Of a DNA stretch of 64,000 nt, positions 35,100-45,372 are shown in pieces. The position numbers and the translations under genes are program-made. Source of the stretch: Crossiella sp. S99.2 (lineage in GTDB: Bacteria; Actinomycetota; Actinomycetes; Mycobacteriales; Pseudonocardiaceae); the NCBI RefSeq assembly GCF_023094165.1, contig NZ_JALMDK010000001.1:124001-188000 (forward strand), written 5' to 3'. The notes beneath the pieces are model-generated. The model had not been told where the DNA came from, did not search any database, and saw only the letters and a program-made list of their open reading frames with translations. The stretch's first letter is position 1, and the number at the start of each line of letters is the position of its first letter.

Positions 35100-36158
35100 A
35101 TGACCCAGCTCCGTCCACGGACACGGGGCAGAACCACCCTGTCCTGCCTGGTGCTATTGGGGATACTAAGCCCGTTGTGCGCCTGCGCGGCCGATCAACC
35201 CACCCCGCCTCCCGGCGCGCCGCAGCAGCGCACCCTGGTGATCTACGCCGGCCGCACCGAAGCGCAGATCGGCCCGATCCTGGGTCAGATGGCGCAGGCC
35301 ATCGGGGTGAAACTGGACGTCCGCTACGGCGACACCAGCAAGCTCTCTGACCAGCTGGTGACCGAACGCCAGGACAGCCCGGCCGACCTGTTCATCTCCC
35401 AGGACGCGGGCACGCTCGGCCTGCTGGAGAGCAAGGACCTGCTGGCCGAACTGCCCGACAGCCTCCGGCAGTCGGTGCCGGGCGCCTTCCGCTCGGTCAG
35501 CGGCCACTGGGTGGGCACCTCGGCCAGGGCCAGGGTGATCGCCTACGACCCGAAGCAGGTCGCCCAGACCGACATCCCGCGCGGCACCGAGGAACTGATC
35601 CAGCGGCGCTGGCGGGGCAAGATCGGCTTCGTCCCCGGCAACGCCTCCTGGCTCTCCTTCGTCACCGCGTTGCGGGTGCTGCGCGGCGAGGACGGCGCGC
35701 GGTCCTGGCTGCGGGGGTTCAAGGCCAACAACCCGCGCCGCTTCGACAGCCACCCGCAGCTGCTGGACGCGGTGGACAGCGGTGCGATCCCGCTGGGCCT
35801 GATCAACCACTACTACTGGTTCGAGAAGTCGGCCAGGGTCGGGGTGGACAAGATGCGCGCCCAGCTGCACCACGTCAGCGGCAGCGATCCAGCCGCGCTG
35901 GTCAACATCGCCGGGGTCGGCGCGCTGCGCGGTGACGATGTGCCGCTGGCGCACAAGGCGGTGGAGTACCTGCTCTCCGCGCCGGCCCAGCAGTTCTTCG
36001 CCGATCACCTCGCCGAGTACCCGGTGCGCGCCGGGATCAGCTCGACCAAGCACCGGCTGCCACCGCTGGCCGAGATCAAGGGCCCCGACCTGAACCTGAA
36101 CCGGCTGGTCAGCGTGCAGGACTCGCGCACGCTGCTGGCCGAGGTCGGCCTGGGCTGA
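35100..36158 (+). CDS. Orphan iron-type ABC substrate-binding lipoprotein
   Basis: A 352-residue FbpA/FutA-like binding protein: TLVIYAGRTEAQIGPIL, PADLFISQDAGTLGLLESK, WVGTSARARVIAYDP, INHYYWFEKSAR (adjacent tyrosines where the Fe3+-binding Tyr pair lies in this family), AGVGALRGDDVPLAHKAVEYLLS. The signal peptide ends with an atypical lipobox PLCAC. ATG 35100 follows GGGAGAA. No permease or ATPase is adjacent, so it either uses a distant transporter or has another role. Confidence 0.82.
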   Translation: MTQLRPRTRGRTTLSCLVLLGILSPLCACAADQPTPPPGAPQQRTLVIYAGRTEAQIGPILGQMAQAIGVKLDVRYGDTSKLSDQLVTERQDSPADLFISQDAGTLGLLESKDLLAELPDSLRQSVPGAFRSVSGHWVGTSARARVIAYDPKQVAQTDIPRGTEELIQRRWRGKIGFVPGNASWLSFVTALRVLRGEDGARSWLRGFKANNPRRFDSHPQLLDAVDSGAIPLGLINHYYWFEKSARVGVDKMRAQLHHVSGSDPAALVNIAGVGALRGDDVPLAHKAVEYLLSAPAQQFFADHLAEYPVRAGISSTKHRLPPLAEIKGPDLNLNRLVSVQDSRTLLAEVGLG

Positions 36159-36160
36159 CC

Positions 36161-36919
36161 TCAGCCCAGCCAGCCCAGCAGGGTGGCCGCGTCCCGCCGG
36201 AACACCGCCGGATCGTCGTCCACCACGAACTCCAGCAGCGCGTGCCGGGTCTCGCCGTCCGCGGCCAGTTGTGCCAGCACCGGCTGCCACAGGTCCGGCC
36301 GGGCGTCCAGGGGCAGCCGCTCGTCGTAGCCGTCCGCGCCCCAGGAGAAGACGTGCGCCGCGGCCACCGAGGGCAGCAGCGCGCGCACCTCGGTCAGGCA
36401 CTCCTCGACCTCGGGCAGCTCACGCGGCTGCCAGTAGGGGACCAGGTTCTCCTGACCCGCCTCGGCGAACAGCTTCACCGCCGAGTCCAGCGTCTTGGTC
36501 AGCGTGTGCACGTGGAACTCCACCGCCACCCGGATGCCCTCGCCTGCGGCCAGCCCGGCACAGCGCACCAGCTCGCGCACCACCCGCGCCCGGTGCTCGG
36601 CGTCAGAGTCCGTCGGCGCCCGCTTGCCGGCCCAGACCCGGATCGTGGGCGCGCCCAGCGCCACCGCGGTGCGCAACACTTCGTCGAAGGCGGCGGGCTC
36701 GCTGTCCCCGGCGTCGAAGTAGGAGGCGTAACCCTCCACGGTCAGCCCGGCCGCGGTGGTGGCCGCGCCGACCTGCCGGGCCACCGCGAGCGCACCGGCG
36801 GGCACGTGCACGTCCCCGGCCCAGCTGATCGCGGACAACCCGGCCGCCGCGGTCAGCTCGACCACCTCGGTCGCGGCCAGCCGCCGAAAGGTCACCGACA
36901 CCACACCCGGAACGATCAC
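36161..36919 (-). CDS. Sugar isomerase/epimerase-like TIM-barrel protein
   Basis: A 252-residue xylose-isomerase-type barrel: VVELTAAAGLSAISWAGDVHVP, GYASYFDAG, GAPTIRVWAGKR, RVAVEFHVHTLT (Glu and His metal-ligand candidates), ENLVPYWQP, AAHVFSW, and HALLEFVVDDD. The substrate is unknown. GTG 36919 follows GGGAGGG. It is divergent from a COG0523 GTPase and shares with it a Zur-type palindrome, so zinc control is likely. Confidence 0.82.
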   Translation of the reverse strand: MIVPGVVSVTFRRLAATEVVELTAAAGLSAISWAGDVHVPAGALAVARQVGAATTAAGLTVEGYASYFDAGDSEPAAFDEVLRTAVALGAPTIRVWAGKRAPTDSDAEHRARVVRELVRCAGLAAGEGIRVAVEFHVHTLTKTLDSAVKLFAEAGQENLVPYWQPRELPEVEECLTEVRALLPSVAAAHVFSWGADGYDERLPLDARPDLWQPVLAQLAADGETRHALLEFVVDDDPAVFRRDAATLLGWLG

Positions 36920-36955
36920 AAGCCCTCCCTGGACAGAACCACCAGCACTGACGCT

Positions 36956-36974
36956 AACGATAACCGTTATCATT
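36956..36974. promoter_or_regulatory. Zur-type operator
   Basis: AACGATAAC-C-GTTATCATT is a 9-1-9 palindrome with 8 of 9 pairs, in an AT-rich island. It has the TGATAACGNTTATCA look of actinobacterial Zur boxes. TATCAT (36968-36973), 8 nt before the COG0523 start, is a plausible -10 inside it. Confidence 0.7.
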
Positions 36975-36981
36975 CACAACC

Positions 36982-38111
<1,130 letters not shown>

Positions 38112-38118
<7 letters not shown>

Positions 38119-39113
38119 CAACCGCAGGAGCGCCGGTGCACGAACCGCGCGGGCAGCCGCACCGTGCGCGGCGCCCGGTCCGGCTCGGCGATCCGGGCCA
38201 GCAGCATCCGCACCGCCGTCCGCCCGATCTCGGTGATCGGCTGCGCCATCGTGGTCAGCGGCGGATCCACCAGATCCGCCCACTCCACCTCGTCATAGCC
38301 CACCAGCGCCAGGTCCCGCCCGGCCCGCAACCCCAGCTCGCCCAGCGTGCGCAGCACCCCGACCAGCATCGCGTTGTTCCCGGTGATCACCCCGGTCGGC
38401 GGGTCCGGCAACGCCAGCAACCGCCGCAACGCCACCGCGGCCGGCGCCATCGCCGACTCCCCGGAGACCACCAGCGCCTCATCCACTCCCAGCCCGGCCC
38501 GGCCAAGGCCGAGCCGGTAGCCGTGCACCCGCTCGCTGGTCGTGGTCAGCCCGGCCGCCCCGCTGACCAGCCCGATCCGCCGGTGGCCGAGTTCGGCCAG
38601 GTGCGCCACCAGCGCCGCGGTCGCGCCCGCGTTCTCCGGGCCGACCTGGTCCAGCAGTCCGTGGCTGGGCAGCCGGTCGATCAGCACCACCGGCGTGCCG
38701 AGCTGGCGTAACTCCGGCAGCAAGGTGCCGGACGCGCCAGCCGACGGGGTGAGCAGCAGCCCGTCCACCCGCCGCGAGCGCAACGCCCGCACCGCGGCCT
38801 GTTCGGCCGAGGGCTCGTCGTGGGTGTCGATCAACAACAGCGTGAACCCGGCCGCGCTGGCCTCGCTCTCCACCGCCTGGATCAGCTCGGCGAAGTACGG
38901 GTTGGCCACCAGCGAGATCGCCACGCCCAGCGTGCGGGTACCCCCGGTGACCAGCGAACGAGCGATCGCGTTGCCGGTGTAGCCGGTCTGCGCGACCGCC
39001 GCCAGCACTCGGCCGCGAGTGTCCTCGGCGACCTGCCTGGTCCCGTTCACCACATGCGACACCGTCGTGATCGACACGCCCGCCAGCTCGGCGACATCCC
39101 GCATGGTGACCAT
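38112..39113 (-). CDS. LacI family transcriptional regulator
   Basis: A 334-residue repressor: helix-turn-helix [20 protein letters not shown] with the hinge helix [10 protein letters not shown], then a periplasmic-binding-like sugar domain ([21 protein letters not shown], landmarks [29 protein letters not shown]). ATG 39113 follows GGGAGGTGGG. It is divergent from the sugar ABC operon, with two palindromic sites in between. Confidence 0.93.
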
Positions 39114-39128
39114 CCGACCCACCTCCCG

Positions 39129-39150
39129 CAAGCGCTTGCGCAAACGCTTG
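39129..39150. promoter_or_regulatory. Tandem LacI operators
   Basis: CAAGCGCTTG (39129-39138, perfect) and CAAACGCTTG (39141-39150, one mismatch) are LacI/CcpA-type palindromes 12 bp centre to centre. The second overlaps the -35 of the sugar operon, and the pair lies 16 bp from lacI itself. Confidence 0.8.
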
Positions 39151-39176
39151 CCGCCAGTGAACCCGCTCACTAGCGT
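39148..39176 (+). promoter_or_regulatory. Promoter of the sugar ABC operon
   Basis: TTGCCG (39148-39153), 17-nt spacer, TAGCGT (39171-39176). The -35 is covered by the downstream LacI site. Confidence 0.6.
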
Positions 39177-39205
39177 TGCGCGCCACACGCTTGTTGGAGG
39201 CAGCC

Positions 39206-40216
39206 ATGGGACGACGAGGTCCTCAGTTGGTCGCACTGCTCGCCACCGGCGCCATCGCCCTGGCCGGCACCGCCTGTTCCAGTCAGAAGGCCACCGACGG
39301 CCGGGGCAACGACGACGGCAAGATCAAGATCGGGCTGGTCACCAAGACCGACAGCAACCCGTTCTTCGTCGCCCTGCGCGAGGCCGCCAAGGCCCAGGCA
39401 GGCAAGGACGGCGCGGAACTGATCGCACTGGCCGGGAAGTTCGACGGCGACAACGAGGGCCAGGTCGCCGCGCTGGAGAACCTGGTCCAGCAGGGCGTGG
39501 ACACCATCCTGGTCACGCCCAGCAACTCCACCGGCATCCTCGGCGCGATCAAGAAGGCGCGGGAGAAGGGCATCCTGGTGATCGCCCTGGACACCGAGAC
39601 CAACCCCAAGGACGCCGTCGACGCCACCTTCGCCACCGACAACCTCGAAGCCGGGAAACTGCAGGGCCAGTACGTCAAAGCCGCCCTCGGCGACCGCACT
39701 CCGCAGCTGCTGATGCTCGACGGCAGCCCCGGCGGCACCGTGGACGAGCAGCGGCACAACGGCTTCCTGCAGGGCATCGGCCTGACCGAGTCGGACCCGA
39801 AGGTGCTCGGCAAGGAGTCCACCAACGGCGACCAGAACAAGGCCCAGCAGGCGATGGAGAACCTGCTCCAGCGCGCCGCCGCGGTCAACGCGGTCTACAC
39901 GATCAACGAGCCCGCCGCCCGCGGTGGCTTTGCCGCGTTGCAGGCCAAGGGCTTGGCGGACAAGGTCGTGGTCGGCTCGGTCGACGGGGGTTGCCAGGGC
40001 GTGCGCGATGTCAAGGACGGCAAGTACGCGCTGACCGTGATGCAGTTCCCCAAGAAGATGGCCGAGAACGGCGTCAAGGCCGGGGTCGAGTTCACCAAGA
40101 GCGGCAAGAAGCCGAGCGGGTTCACCAACACCGGGGTCACCGTGATCGCGGACAAGCCGGTGCCGGGCATCGAGGCCAAGGACACCGCCTGGGGCCTGCA
40201 GAACTGCTGGGGCTGA
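39206..40216 (+). CDS. Sugar ABC transporter substrate-binding lipoprotein (FrcB-like)
   Basis: A 336-residue pentose/hexose binding protein of the RbsB type: lipobox ALAGTAC, then IGLVTKTDSNPFFVALREAAK, GVDTILVTPSNSTGIL, VIALDTETNP, ATDNLEAGKLQGQYV, and GVRDVKDGKYALTVMQFP. ATG 39206 follows GGAGGCAGCC. With a single-domain ATPase and a kinase downstream, the set looks like the rhizobial fructose system FrcBCAK. Confidence 0.92.
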   Translation: MGRRGPQLVALLATGAIALAGTACSSQKATDGRGNDDGKIKIGLVTKTDSNPFFVALREAAKAQAGKDGAELIALAGKFDGDNEGQVAALENLVQQGVDTILVTPSNSTGILGAIKKAREKGILVIALDTETNPKDAVDATFATDNLEAGKLQGQYVKAALGDRTPQLLMLDGSPGGTVDEQRHNGFLQGIGLTESDPKVLGKESTNGDQNKAQQAMENLLQRAAAVNAVYTINEPAARGGFAALQAKGLADKVVVGSVDGGCQGVRDVKDGKYALTVMQFPKKMAENGVKAGVEFTKSGKKPSGFTNTGVTVIADKPVPGIEAKDTAWGLQNCWG

Positions 40217-40218
40217 GG

Positions 40219-41169
40219 ATGAAGGCCCTGGTACTGCGCACCCCCGCGGTCGGCCCGGCGCTCGCGCTGCTGGCCGCGGTGCTGATCTTCTCGCTGACCA
40301 CCGACACCTTCGCCACCACGGACAACCTGTCCCTGGTCGTGCAGCAGTCCCTGGTCATCGGCACCCTAGCGCTCGGTCAGACCCTGGTCATCCTCACCAG
40401 CGGCATCGACCTGGCCAACGCGGCCATCGCGGTGCTCGGCACGCTGCTGATGGCCCAGCTCGTGCTCGGCGGCACCTCGGCCCCGCTGGCCCTGCTGATC
40501 GGCATCCTGGTGGCCATCGGCATCGCCGCGGTCACCGGCGGCGTGGTCACCGGGATCAGCCTGCCGCCGTTCATCGTGACCCTGGGCATGCTCACCATCG
40601 TCACCGCCGCGGCCCGCATCTACGCCGGCGGCCAGAGCTACCCGGTCACCGACGAGCTGCTCACCTTCCTCGGCACCCGGCAGTACCTGTTCGGCTATAT
40701 CGAGGTCACCGTCGGCATGGGCCTGGCGCTGGTGATGTACCTGATCGCCTGGTACGCGCTGACCCGCACCGCCTGGGGCAGGCACGTCTACGCCGTCGGC
40801 AACGACATCGAGGCCGCCCGCCTGTCGGGCATCAAGGTCCGCCGCACCGTGCTCAGCGTCTACCTGGTCGCCGGGCTGGTCTACGGCCTCGCCGCCTGGC
40901 AGGCGCTGGGCCGGGTGCCCAACGCGGACCCGAACGCCTTCCAGACCGGCAACCTGGACTCGATCACCGCGGTGGTGCTCGGCGGCACCAGCCTGTTCGG
41001 CGGCCGCGGCAGCGTGCTCGGCACCCTGGTCGGCGCGCTGATCGTGGCGGTGCTGCGCTCCGGGCTCACCCAGGCCGGCATCGACAGCCTCTACCAGGAC
41101 GTCGCCACCGGCGTGCTGGTCATCGTCGCGGTCGCGGTGGACCGCTTCTCCCGGGGGAGGCAGGCGTGA
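40219..41169 (+). CDS. Sugar ABC transporter permease (FrcC/RbsC-like)
   Basis: A 316-residue membrane protein with eight or more TM helices and the family signature LGQTLVILTSGIDLANAAIAVLG, then GRHVYAVGNDIEAARLSGIKV (the ATPase-contact loop) and TAVVLGGTSLFGGRGSVLGT. ATG 40219 directly follows the binding-protein stop. The much longer frame back to 39019 is a shadow. Confidence 0.93.
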   Translation: MKALVLRTPAVGPALALLAAVLIFSLTTDTFATTDNLSLVVQQSLVIGTLALGQTLVILTSGIDLANAAIAVLGTLLMAQLVLGGTSAPLALLIGILVAIGIAAVTGGVVTGISLPPFIVTLGMLTIVTAAARIYAGGQSYPVTDELLTFLGTRQYLFGYIEVTVGMGLALVMYLIAWYALTRTAWGRHVYAVGNDIEAARLSGIKVRRTVLSVYLVAGLVYGLAAWQALGRVPNADPNAFQTGNLDSITAVVLGGTSLFGGRGSVLGTLVGALIVAVLRSGLTQAGIDSLYQDVATGVLVIVAVAVDRFSRGRQA

Positions 41170-41990
41170 CTCCGGTGCTGCAGGCCCGTGGCCTGGTCAA
41201 ACGCTATGGCAAGGTGACCGCGATCAACGGCGCCGACTTCGACCTGGAGCCCGGCGAGGTGCTGGCCGTGGTCGGCGACAACGGCGCGGGCAAGTCCAGC
41301 CTGATCAAGGCGCTCTCCGGCGCGCTCATCCCGGACGAGGGCGAGATCCGCATCGACGGCGAGCCGGTCCGGCTTTCCGGACCGCTGGACGCGCGCAGGC
41401 ACGGCATCGAGACCGTCTACCAGAACCTGGCCCTCGCCCCGGCCCAGGACATCGCCAGCAACCTGTTTCTCGGCCGGGAACGCCGCCGCGCCGGTGTGCT
41501 CGGCTCGGTGTTCCGGCTACTGGACACCAAGGGCATGCGGGCCGAGGCGGCCAGGGTGCTCGGCGAACTGGGCATCGGCATTTCCTCGATGACCCAGGCC
41601 GTGGAGACCCTCTCCGGCGGGCAGCGGCAGGGCGTGGCGGTGGCCCGCGCGGCCGCGTTCGGCAACCGCGTGGTGATCATGGACGAGCCCACCGCGGCCC
41701 TTGGCGTGGCCGAGTCGGGCAAGGTGCTGGAGCTGATCAACCGGATCCGCGAACGCGGCCTGCCGGTGGTGCTGATCAGCCACAACATGCCGCACGTGTT
41801 CGACATCGCCGACCGCGTGCACGTGCACCGGCTGGGTAAGCGGGTGGCCCTGGTGTCCCCGCGCGAGCGCACCATGAACGAGGTGGTCGGCCTGATCACC
41901 GGCGCCCTGCGCATTGACGAGAACGGGCAGCTGGCCGAGGTCGCGCACGCGGTGACCACCGGGCTGCGGACGGGGGAGACCGGCAGGTGA
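41166..41990 (+). CDS. Sugar ABC transporter ATP-binding protein (FrcA-like)
   Basis: A 274-residue protein with a single nucleotide-binding domain, unlike two-domain RbsA: Walker A GDNGAGKSS, signature LSGGQRQGVAVARA, Walker B VVIMDEPTAALGV, and LISHNMPHVFDIAD. GTG 41166 overlaps the permease stop as GTGA. The size and single domain fit FrcA. Confidence 0.93.
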   Translation: MTPVLQARGLVKRYGKVTAINGADFDLEPGEVLAVVGDNGAGKSSLIKALSGALIPDEGEIRIDGEPVRLSGPLDARRHGIETVYQNLALAPAQDIASNLFLGRERRRAGVLGSVFRLLDTKGMRAEAARVLGELGIGISSMTQAVETLSGGQRQGVAVARAAAFGNRVVIMDEPTAALGVAESGKVLELINRIRERGLPVVLISHNMPHVFDIADRVHVHRLGKRVALVSPRERTMNEVVGLITGALRIDENGQLAEVAHAVTTGLRTGETGR

Positions 41991-42652
41991 TCGCGGATTT
42001 CAGCGAGCTGGTGGCCAGGGCGGAGCGGCTCGCCGCGGCCGGCAGGCGTCAGCTGCTCGGCATCGCGGGCGCACCCGGCGCCGGCAAGTCCACCCTGGCC
42101 CAGCGGCTGGCCGAAGCCCTGCCCGGCAAGGCGGTGCTGGTCGGCATGGACGGCTTCCACCTGGCCCAGCGCGAACTGGAGCGACTGGGCCGGGCCGAGC
42201 GAAAGGGCGCCCCGGACACCTTCGACGGCCACGGCTACCTCGACCTGCTGACCCGGTTGCGCGCCAATGGTCCGGAGCGCCCCGGCGCGGTCACCGTGTA
42301 CGCGCCGGAGTTCCGCCGGGAGATCGAGGAGCCGGTGGCCTGCGCGGTCCCGGTCAGCCCGGACACCCCGCTGGTGATCACCGAGGGCAACTACCTGCTG
42401 CTGACCGAACAGCCCTGGTCCGGGGTGCGCGCGGCGCTGGACGAAGCATGGTTCCTGGCCCCGGCCGAGGACCTGCGGCTGTCCCGGCTGATCGCCCGGC
42501 ACCGCGACTTCGGCCGCAGCGAGTCCCAGGCCCGGCAGCGCGCGCTCGGCTCGGACCAGGACAACGCCGTCCAGGTGAACGCCACCGGCGAGCTGGCAGA
42601 CCTGGTGCTGAGCGGGATCCGGTGGCCGGAGGTCAGCTCGGCCCGTTCTTGA
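41987..42652 (+). CDS. P-loop sugar/nucleoside kinase (FrcK-like)
   Basis: A 221-residue kinase of the uridine kinase/phosphoribulokinase superfamily: GAPGAGKST (P-loop), VGMDGFHLA, GAPDTFDGHGYL, VYAPEFRREIEEPV, VITEGNYLLL, RLIARHRDFGRS. Members downstream of FrcBCA-type transporters phosphorylate the incoming sugar. GTG 41987 overlaps the ATPase stop as GTGA. Its 3' end overlaps the convergent DedA gene by 20 nt. Confidence 0.88.
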   Translation: MIADFSELVARAERLAAAGRRQLLGIAGAPGAGKSTLAQRLAEALPGKAVLVGMDGFHLAQRELERLGRAERKGAPDTFDGHGYLDLLTRLRANGPERPGAVTVYAPEFRREIEEPVACAVPVSPDTPLVITEGNYLLLTEQPWSGVRAALDEAWFLAPAEDLRLSRLIARHRDFGRSESQARQRALGSDQDNAVQVNATGELADLVLSGIRWPEVSSARS

Positions 42653-43307
42653 CGTCGGACTCCTCGTGCATCGGCCGCCGCATCTCCTGGCGGTAGCGGT
42701 ACACGCCGTAGCTGGTGCCCACCACGAAGAAGGCCACGAACCCGATCACCGCCACGGTCTGCAGCCACGGGTACCGGTTGAGCAGCCCGGCCGCGTAGTA
42801 GCCGAGCAGGATCAGGATCGGCGACCAGGTCAGCGCGCCGGTGATGGTGGCCCAGGTGTAGCGCTTGCGGTCCATGCCCGCCGCGCCCGCGATGGCCGGG
42901 GCCAGCGTGCGCACCCAGGGCAGCCAGCGCGCGGCCACGATCGCCCAGAACCCGTACTTGTCCAAGAAGTCCTTGGCGCGCTGCAGGTTCTGCTGGTTGA
43001 GCACCTTGCCGCCCTCGCGGGCCAGCATCCTGGTCCCGGTCTTGGCGCCGACGAAATAGCCGAACTCGTTGCCCAGGATCGCCACCAGCGTGCTCACCCC
43101 GGCCAGCGCCCAAGCGTCGATCGGCCGGTCGTGGTTGGCCAGCACCACACCCGCGGCGAACAGCAGTGAGTCGCCGGGCAGGAACAGCCCGATGATCAGG
43201 CCGCACTCGGCGAAGATGAACGTGGTCACGATGATCCACACCAGCGCCGGGCCCGCGGAGTCCAGCGGGGACCAGGCCAGGGTCGTGGACACACTTGACA
43301 CGCTCAT
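42633..43307 (-). CDS. DedA family membrane protein
   Basis: A 224-residue protein with the VTT/SNARE-associated domain: FIFAECGLIIGLFLPGDSLLFAAG, NEFGYFVGAKTG, FLDKYGFWAIVAARWLPWVRTLAPAIAGAAGM (landmarks FxxR and RTxxP). DedA proteins act as lipid scramblases/transporters. ATG 43307 is supported by TAGTCT 8 nt before it. Much longer upstream frame belongs to the antisense of the GlcD-like gene. Confidence 0.88.
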   Translation of the reverse strand: MSVSSVSTTLAWSPLDSAGPALVWIIVTTFIFAECGLIIGLFLPGDSLLFAAGVVLANHDRPIDAWALAGVSTLVAILGNEFGYFVGAKTGTRMLAREGGKVLNQQNLQRAKDFLDKYGFWAIVAARWLPWVRTLAPAIAGAAGMDRKRYTWATITGALTWSPILILLGYYAAGLLNRYPWLQTVAVIGFVAFFVVGTSYGVYRYRQEMRRPMHEESDVKNGPS

Positions 43308-43394
43308 CACATCCGAGACTACGTGGCTCAGGGTGAACGCATCATCGACTTTTTCCGTCTCGTGCGCGTGTTTCTGTGGAACTACCGTGGACGA

Positions 43395-44798
43395 GTGAAC
43401 GATCGGGTGAAAAGCGTCGAACTGCTTGACCAGCTCCGCCGGATCCTTGGGCCGGACGGGGTCATCACCGACCCGGATGTCACCGAGAGCTACCGCCGGG
43501 ACATGATGCCGCTCGCGCCCGCCGGCGCGCCACTGGCCGTGGTGCTGCCCGGGGACACCGCGGCGGTCCAGGCCGTGGTCCGGGCCTGCGCCGCGGCGGG
43601 CACACCGATCGTGCCGCGCGGGGCGGGCAGCGGTCTTTCCGGCGCGGCCAACGCCGTCGACGGCTGCGTGGTGCTGGCCATGACCAGGATGAACCGCATC
43701 CTGGAGATCGATCCGGACAACCGCCTCGCGGTGGTGGAACCCGGCGTGGTCAACCTCGATCTGCGGCAGGAGGTGGAGAAGGAGGGCCTGTTCTACCCAC
43801 CGGACCCCTCCAGCTACGACTGGTGCACCATCGGCGGCAACGTCTCCACCAACGCGGGCGGCCTGTGTTGCGTGAAGTACGGGGTGACCACCGATTCGGT
43901 GCTCGGCCTGGAGGTGGTGCTGGCCAGCGGCGAACTGCTGCGCACCGGCAGGCGCACGGTCAAGGGCGTGGCCGGGTACGACCTGACCAAGCTGTTCATC
44001 GGCAGCGAGGGCACCCTGGGCGTGATCACCCAGGCCACTCTGGCGCTGCGCCCGCTGCCGCAGGCCCCGGCCACCATGGTCGCCGCCTTCCCCTCCACCG
44101 CCGCCGCGGGCGCCGCGGTCGCCGGTGTGGTGCGCGAGGGCCTGGTCCCGTCCCTGATGGAGATCATGGACGCGGCCTCGATCCGCGCGGTGGAAGCGCA
44201 CCTCAACACCGAACTCGGCGCGGGCAGCGGCAGCGCGGCCCTGTTGATCTGCCAGTCCGACGCGGGCGGCGAGGTGGCCAAACGGGAGCTGGAGAAGATC
44301 GAGCAGCTCTGCCTGTCCGCGGGCGCCGAACTGGCCTACGTCACCACCGACGTGGCCGAGGGCCGGATGCTGCTGGCCGCCCGCCGCGCGGTGCTGACCG
44401 CGCTGGAGGTCTACGGCGCCTGGCTCACCGACGACGTCTGCGTGCCCCGCACCAAGATCGCCGAACTGATCAGCGGCTGCGCGGAGATCAGCGCGCGGCA
44501 GCGGCTGCTGATCGCGGTGGTCGGGCACGCAGGCGACGGCAACATGCACCCCACCATCGCCTACGACCCGGCCGACGCCGACCAGTTCGAGCGGGCCAAG
44601 CTGGCCTTCGACGAGATCCTGGAGGTCGGCCTGGCCCTGGGCGGCACGGTCACCGGCGAACACGGCATCGGCAAGATCAAACGGGAGTGGCTGGCCAGGG
44701 AGATCGGCGAGGTCGGGCTGGACGCGCACCGGGCGATCAAGCGGGCGCTGGACCCGGACAACCTGTTCAACCCGGGTTCGATGTTCGCGCTGGACTGA
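43395..44798 (+). CDS. GlcD-like FAD-binding 2-hydroxyacid oxidase
   Basis: A 467-residue flavoprotein. The FAD_binding_4 (PCMH) domain has VVLPGDTAAVQAVVRAC, PRGAGSGLSGAANA, TIGGNVSTNAGGLCCVKYG and VKGVAGYDLTKLFIGSEGTLGVI; the C-terminal oxidase domain has VVGHAGDGNMHP and TVTGEHGIGKIKREWL. Glycolate or D-lactate is the usual substrate. GTG 43395 is preceded by TACCGT with a 6-nt gap (leaderless pattern). No GlcE/GlcF partner is present. The 3' end overlaps the convergent TetR gene by 32 nt. Confidence 0.9.
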   Translation: MNDRVKSVELLDQLRRILGPDGVITDPDVTESYRRDMMPLAPAGAPLAVVLPGDTAAVQAVVRACAAAGTPIVPRGAGSGLSGAANAVDGCVVLAMTRMNRILEIDPDNRLAVVEPGVVNLDLRQEVEKEGLFYPPDPSSYDWCTIGGNVSTNAGGLCCVKYGVTTDSVLGLEVVLASGELLRTGRRTVKGVAGYDLTKLFIGSEGTLGVITQATLALRPLPQAPATMVAAFPSTAAAGAAVAGVVREGLVPSLMEIMDAASIRAVEAHLNTELGAGSGSAALLICQSDAGGEVAKRELEKIEQLCLSAGAELAYVTTDVAEGRMLLAARRAVLTALEVYGAWLTDDVCVPRTKIAELISGCAEISARQRLLIAVVGHAGDGNMHPTIAYDPADADQFERAKLAFDEILEVGLALGGTVTGEHGIGKIKREWLAREIGEVGLDAHRAIKRALDPDNLFNPGSMFALD

Positions 44799-45372
44799 TC
44801 ACCAGGTCCAGGAACCGGTTCAGGTAGGCGCGGACCTCCTCGGGTCCGCGCCGCGCCGGGTGCATCAGCATCACGTAGGTGACCACCCCGGCCAGGCTCT
44901 CCATCAGCATCTCCAGGTCGATGTCCGGCGGCAGTTCGCCGTGCTCCTGCAACAGCCGGAACACCTGCAGCGCGACCTCCTTGCGCGGCTGCACGTAGGT
45001 CTCGGTGTAGGCCCGCATCAGCTCGGGATGGCTGGTCGAGGTGCTGGCCAGCCGCCCGACCAGCTGCCGGAAGTCCGGATCGGCCACCGCCTGCACCAGG
45101 ATCTCCACCAGCTTGGCCCTGGTGACCTCCCCGTCGGCGAACACGGCCAGCACCTCGGCCGGGTTCATGAACCGGTCCCGCCCGAACTCGATCGCCTGCG
45201 CCAGCAACAGTTCCTTGCTCGCCCAGCGCCGGTACACGGTGAGCCGGGCGACCCCGGCGCGCTTGGCGACCTGCTCGATGCTGGTGCCCTCCACCCCGCC
45301 CTGGATGAACATGTCCAGGGCGGCCCGCAGGATCGCGGTGTCGTTCCCCGGATCGCGGGGGCGGCCCCTCAC
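44767..45372 (-). CDS. TetR family regulator coupled to the monooxygenase
   Basis: A 201-residue repressor: AALDMFIQGGVEGTSIEQVAKRAGVARLTVYRRWASKE (landmarks SIEQVAKRAGV and TVYRRW) forms the DNA-binding domain. GTG 45372 overlaps the monooxygenase stop as GTGA, so the regulator is the second gene of the operon it probably controls. A 29-bp palindrome lies at the operon start. Confidence 0.88.
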   Translation of the reverse strand: MRGRPRDPGNDTAILRAALDMFIQGGVEGTSIEQVAKRAGVARLTVYRRWASKELLLAQAIEFGRDRFMNPAEVLAVFADGEVTRAKLVEILVQAVADPDFRQLVGRLASTSTSHPELMRAYTETYVQPRKEVALQVFRLLQEHGELPPDIDLEMLMESLAGVVTYVMLMHPARRGPEEVRAYLNRFLDLVISPARTSNPG

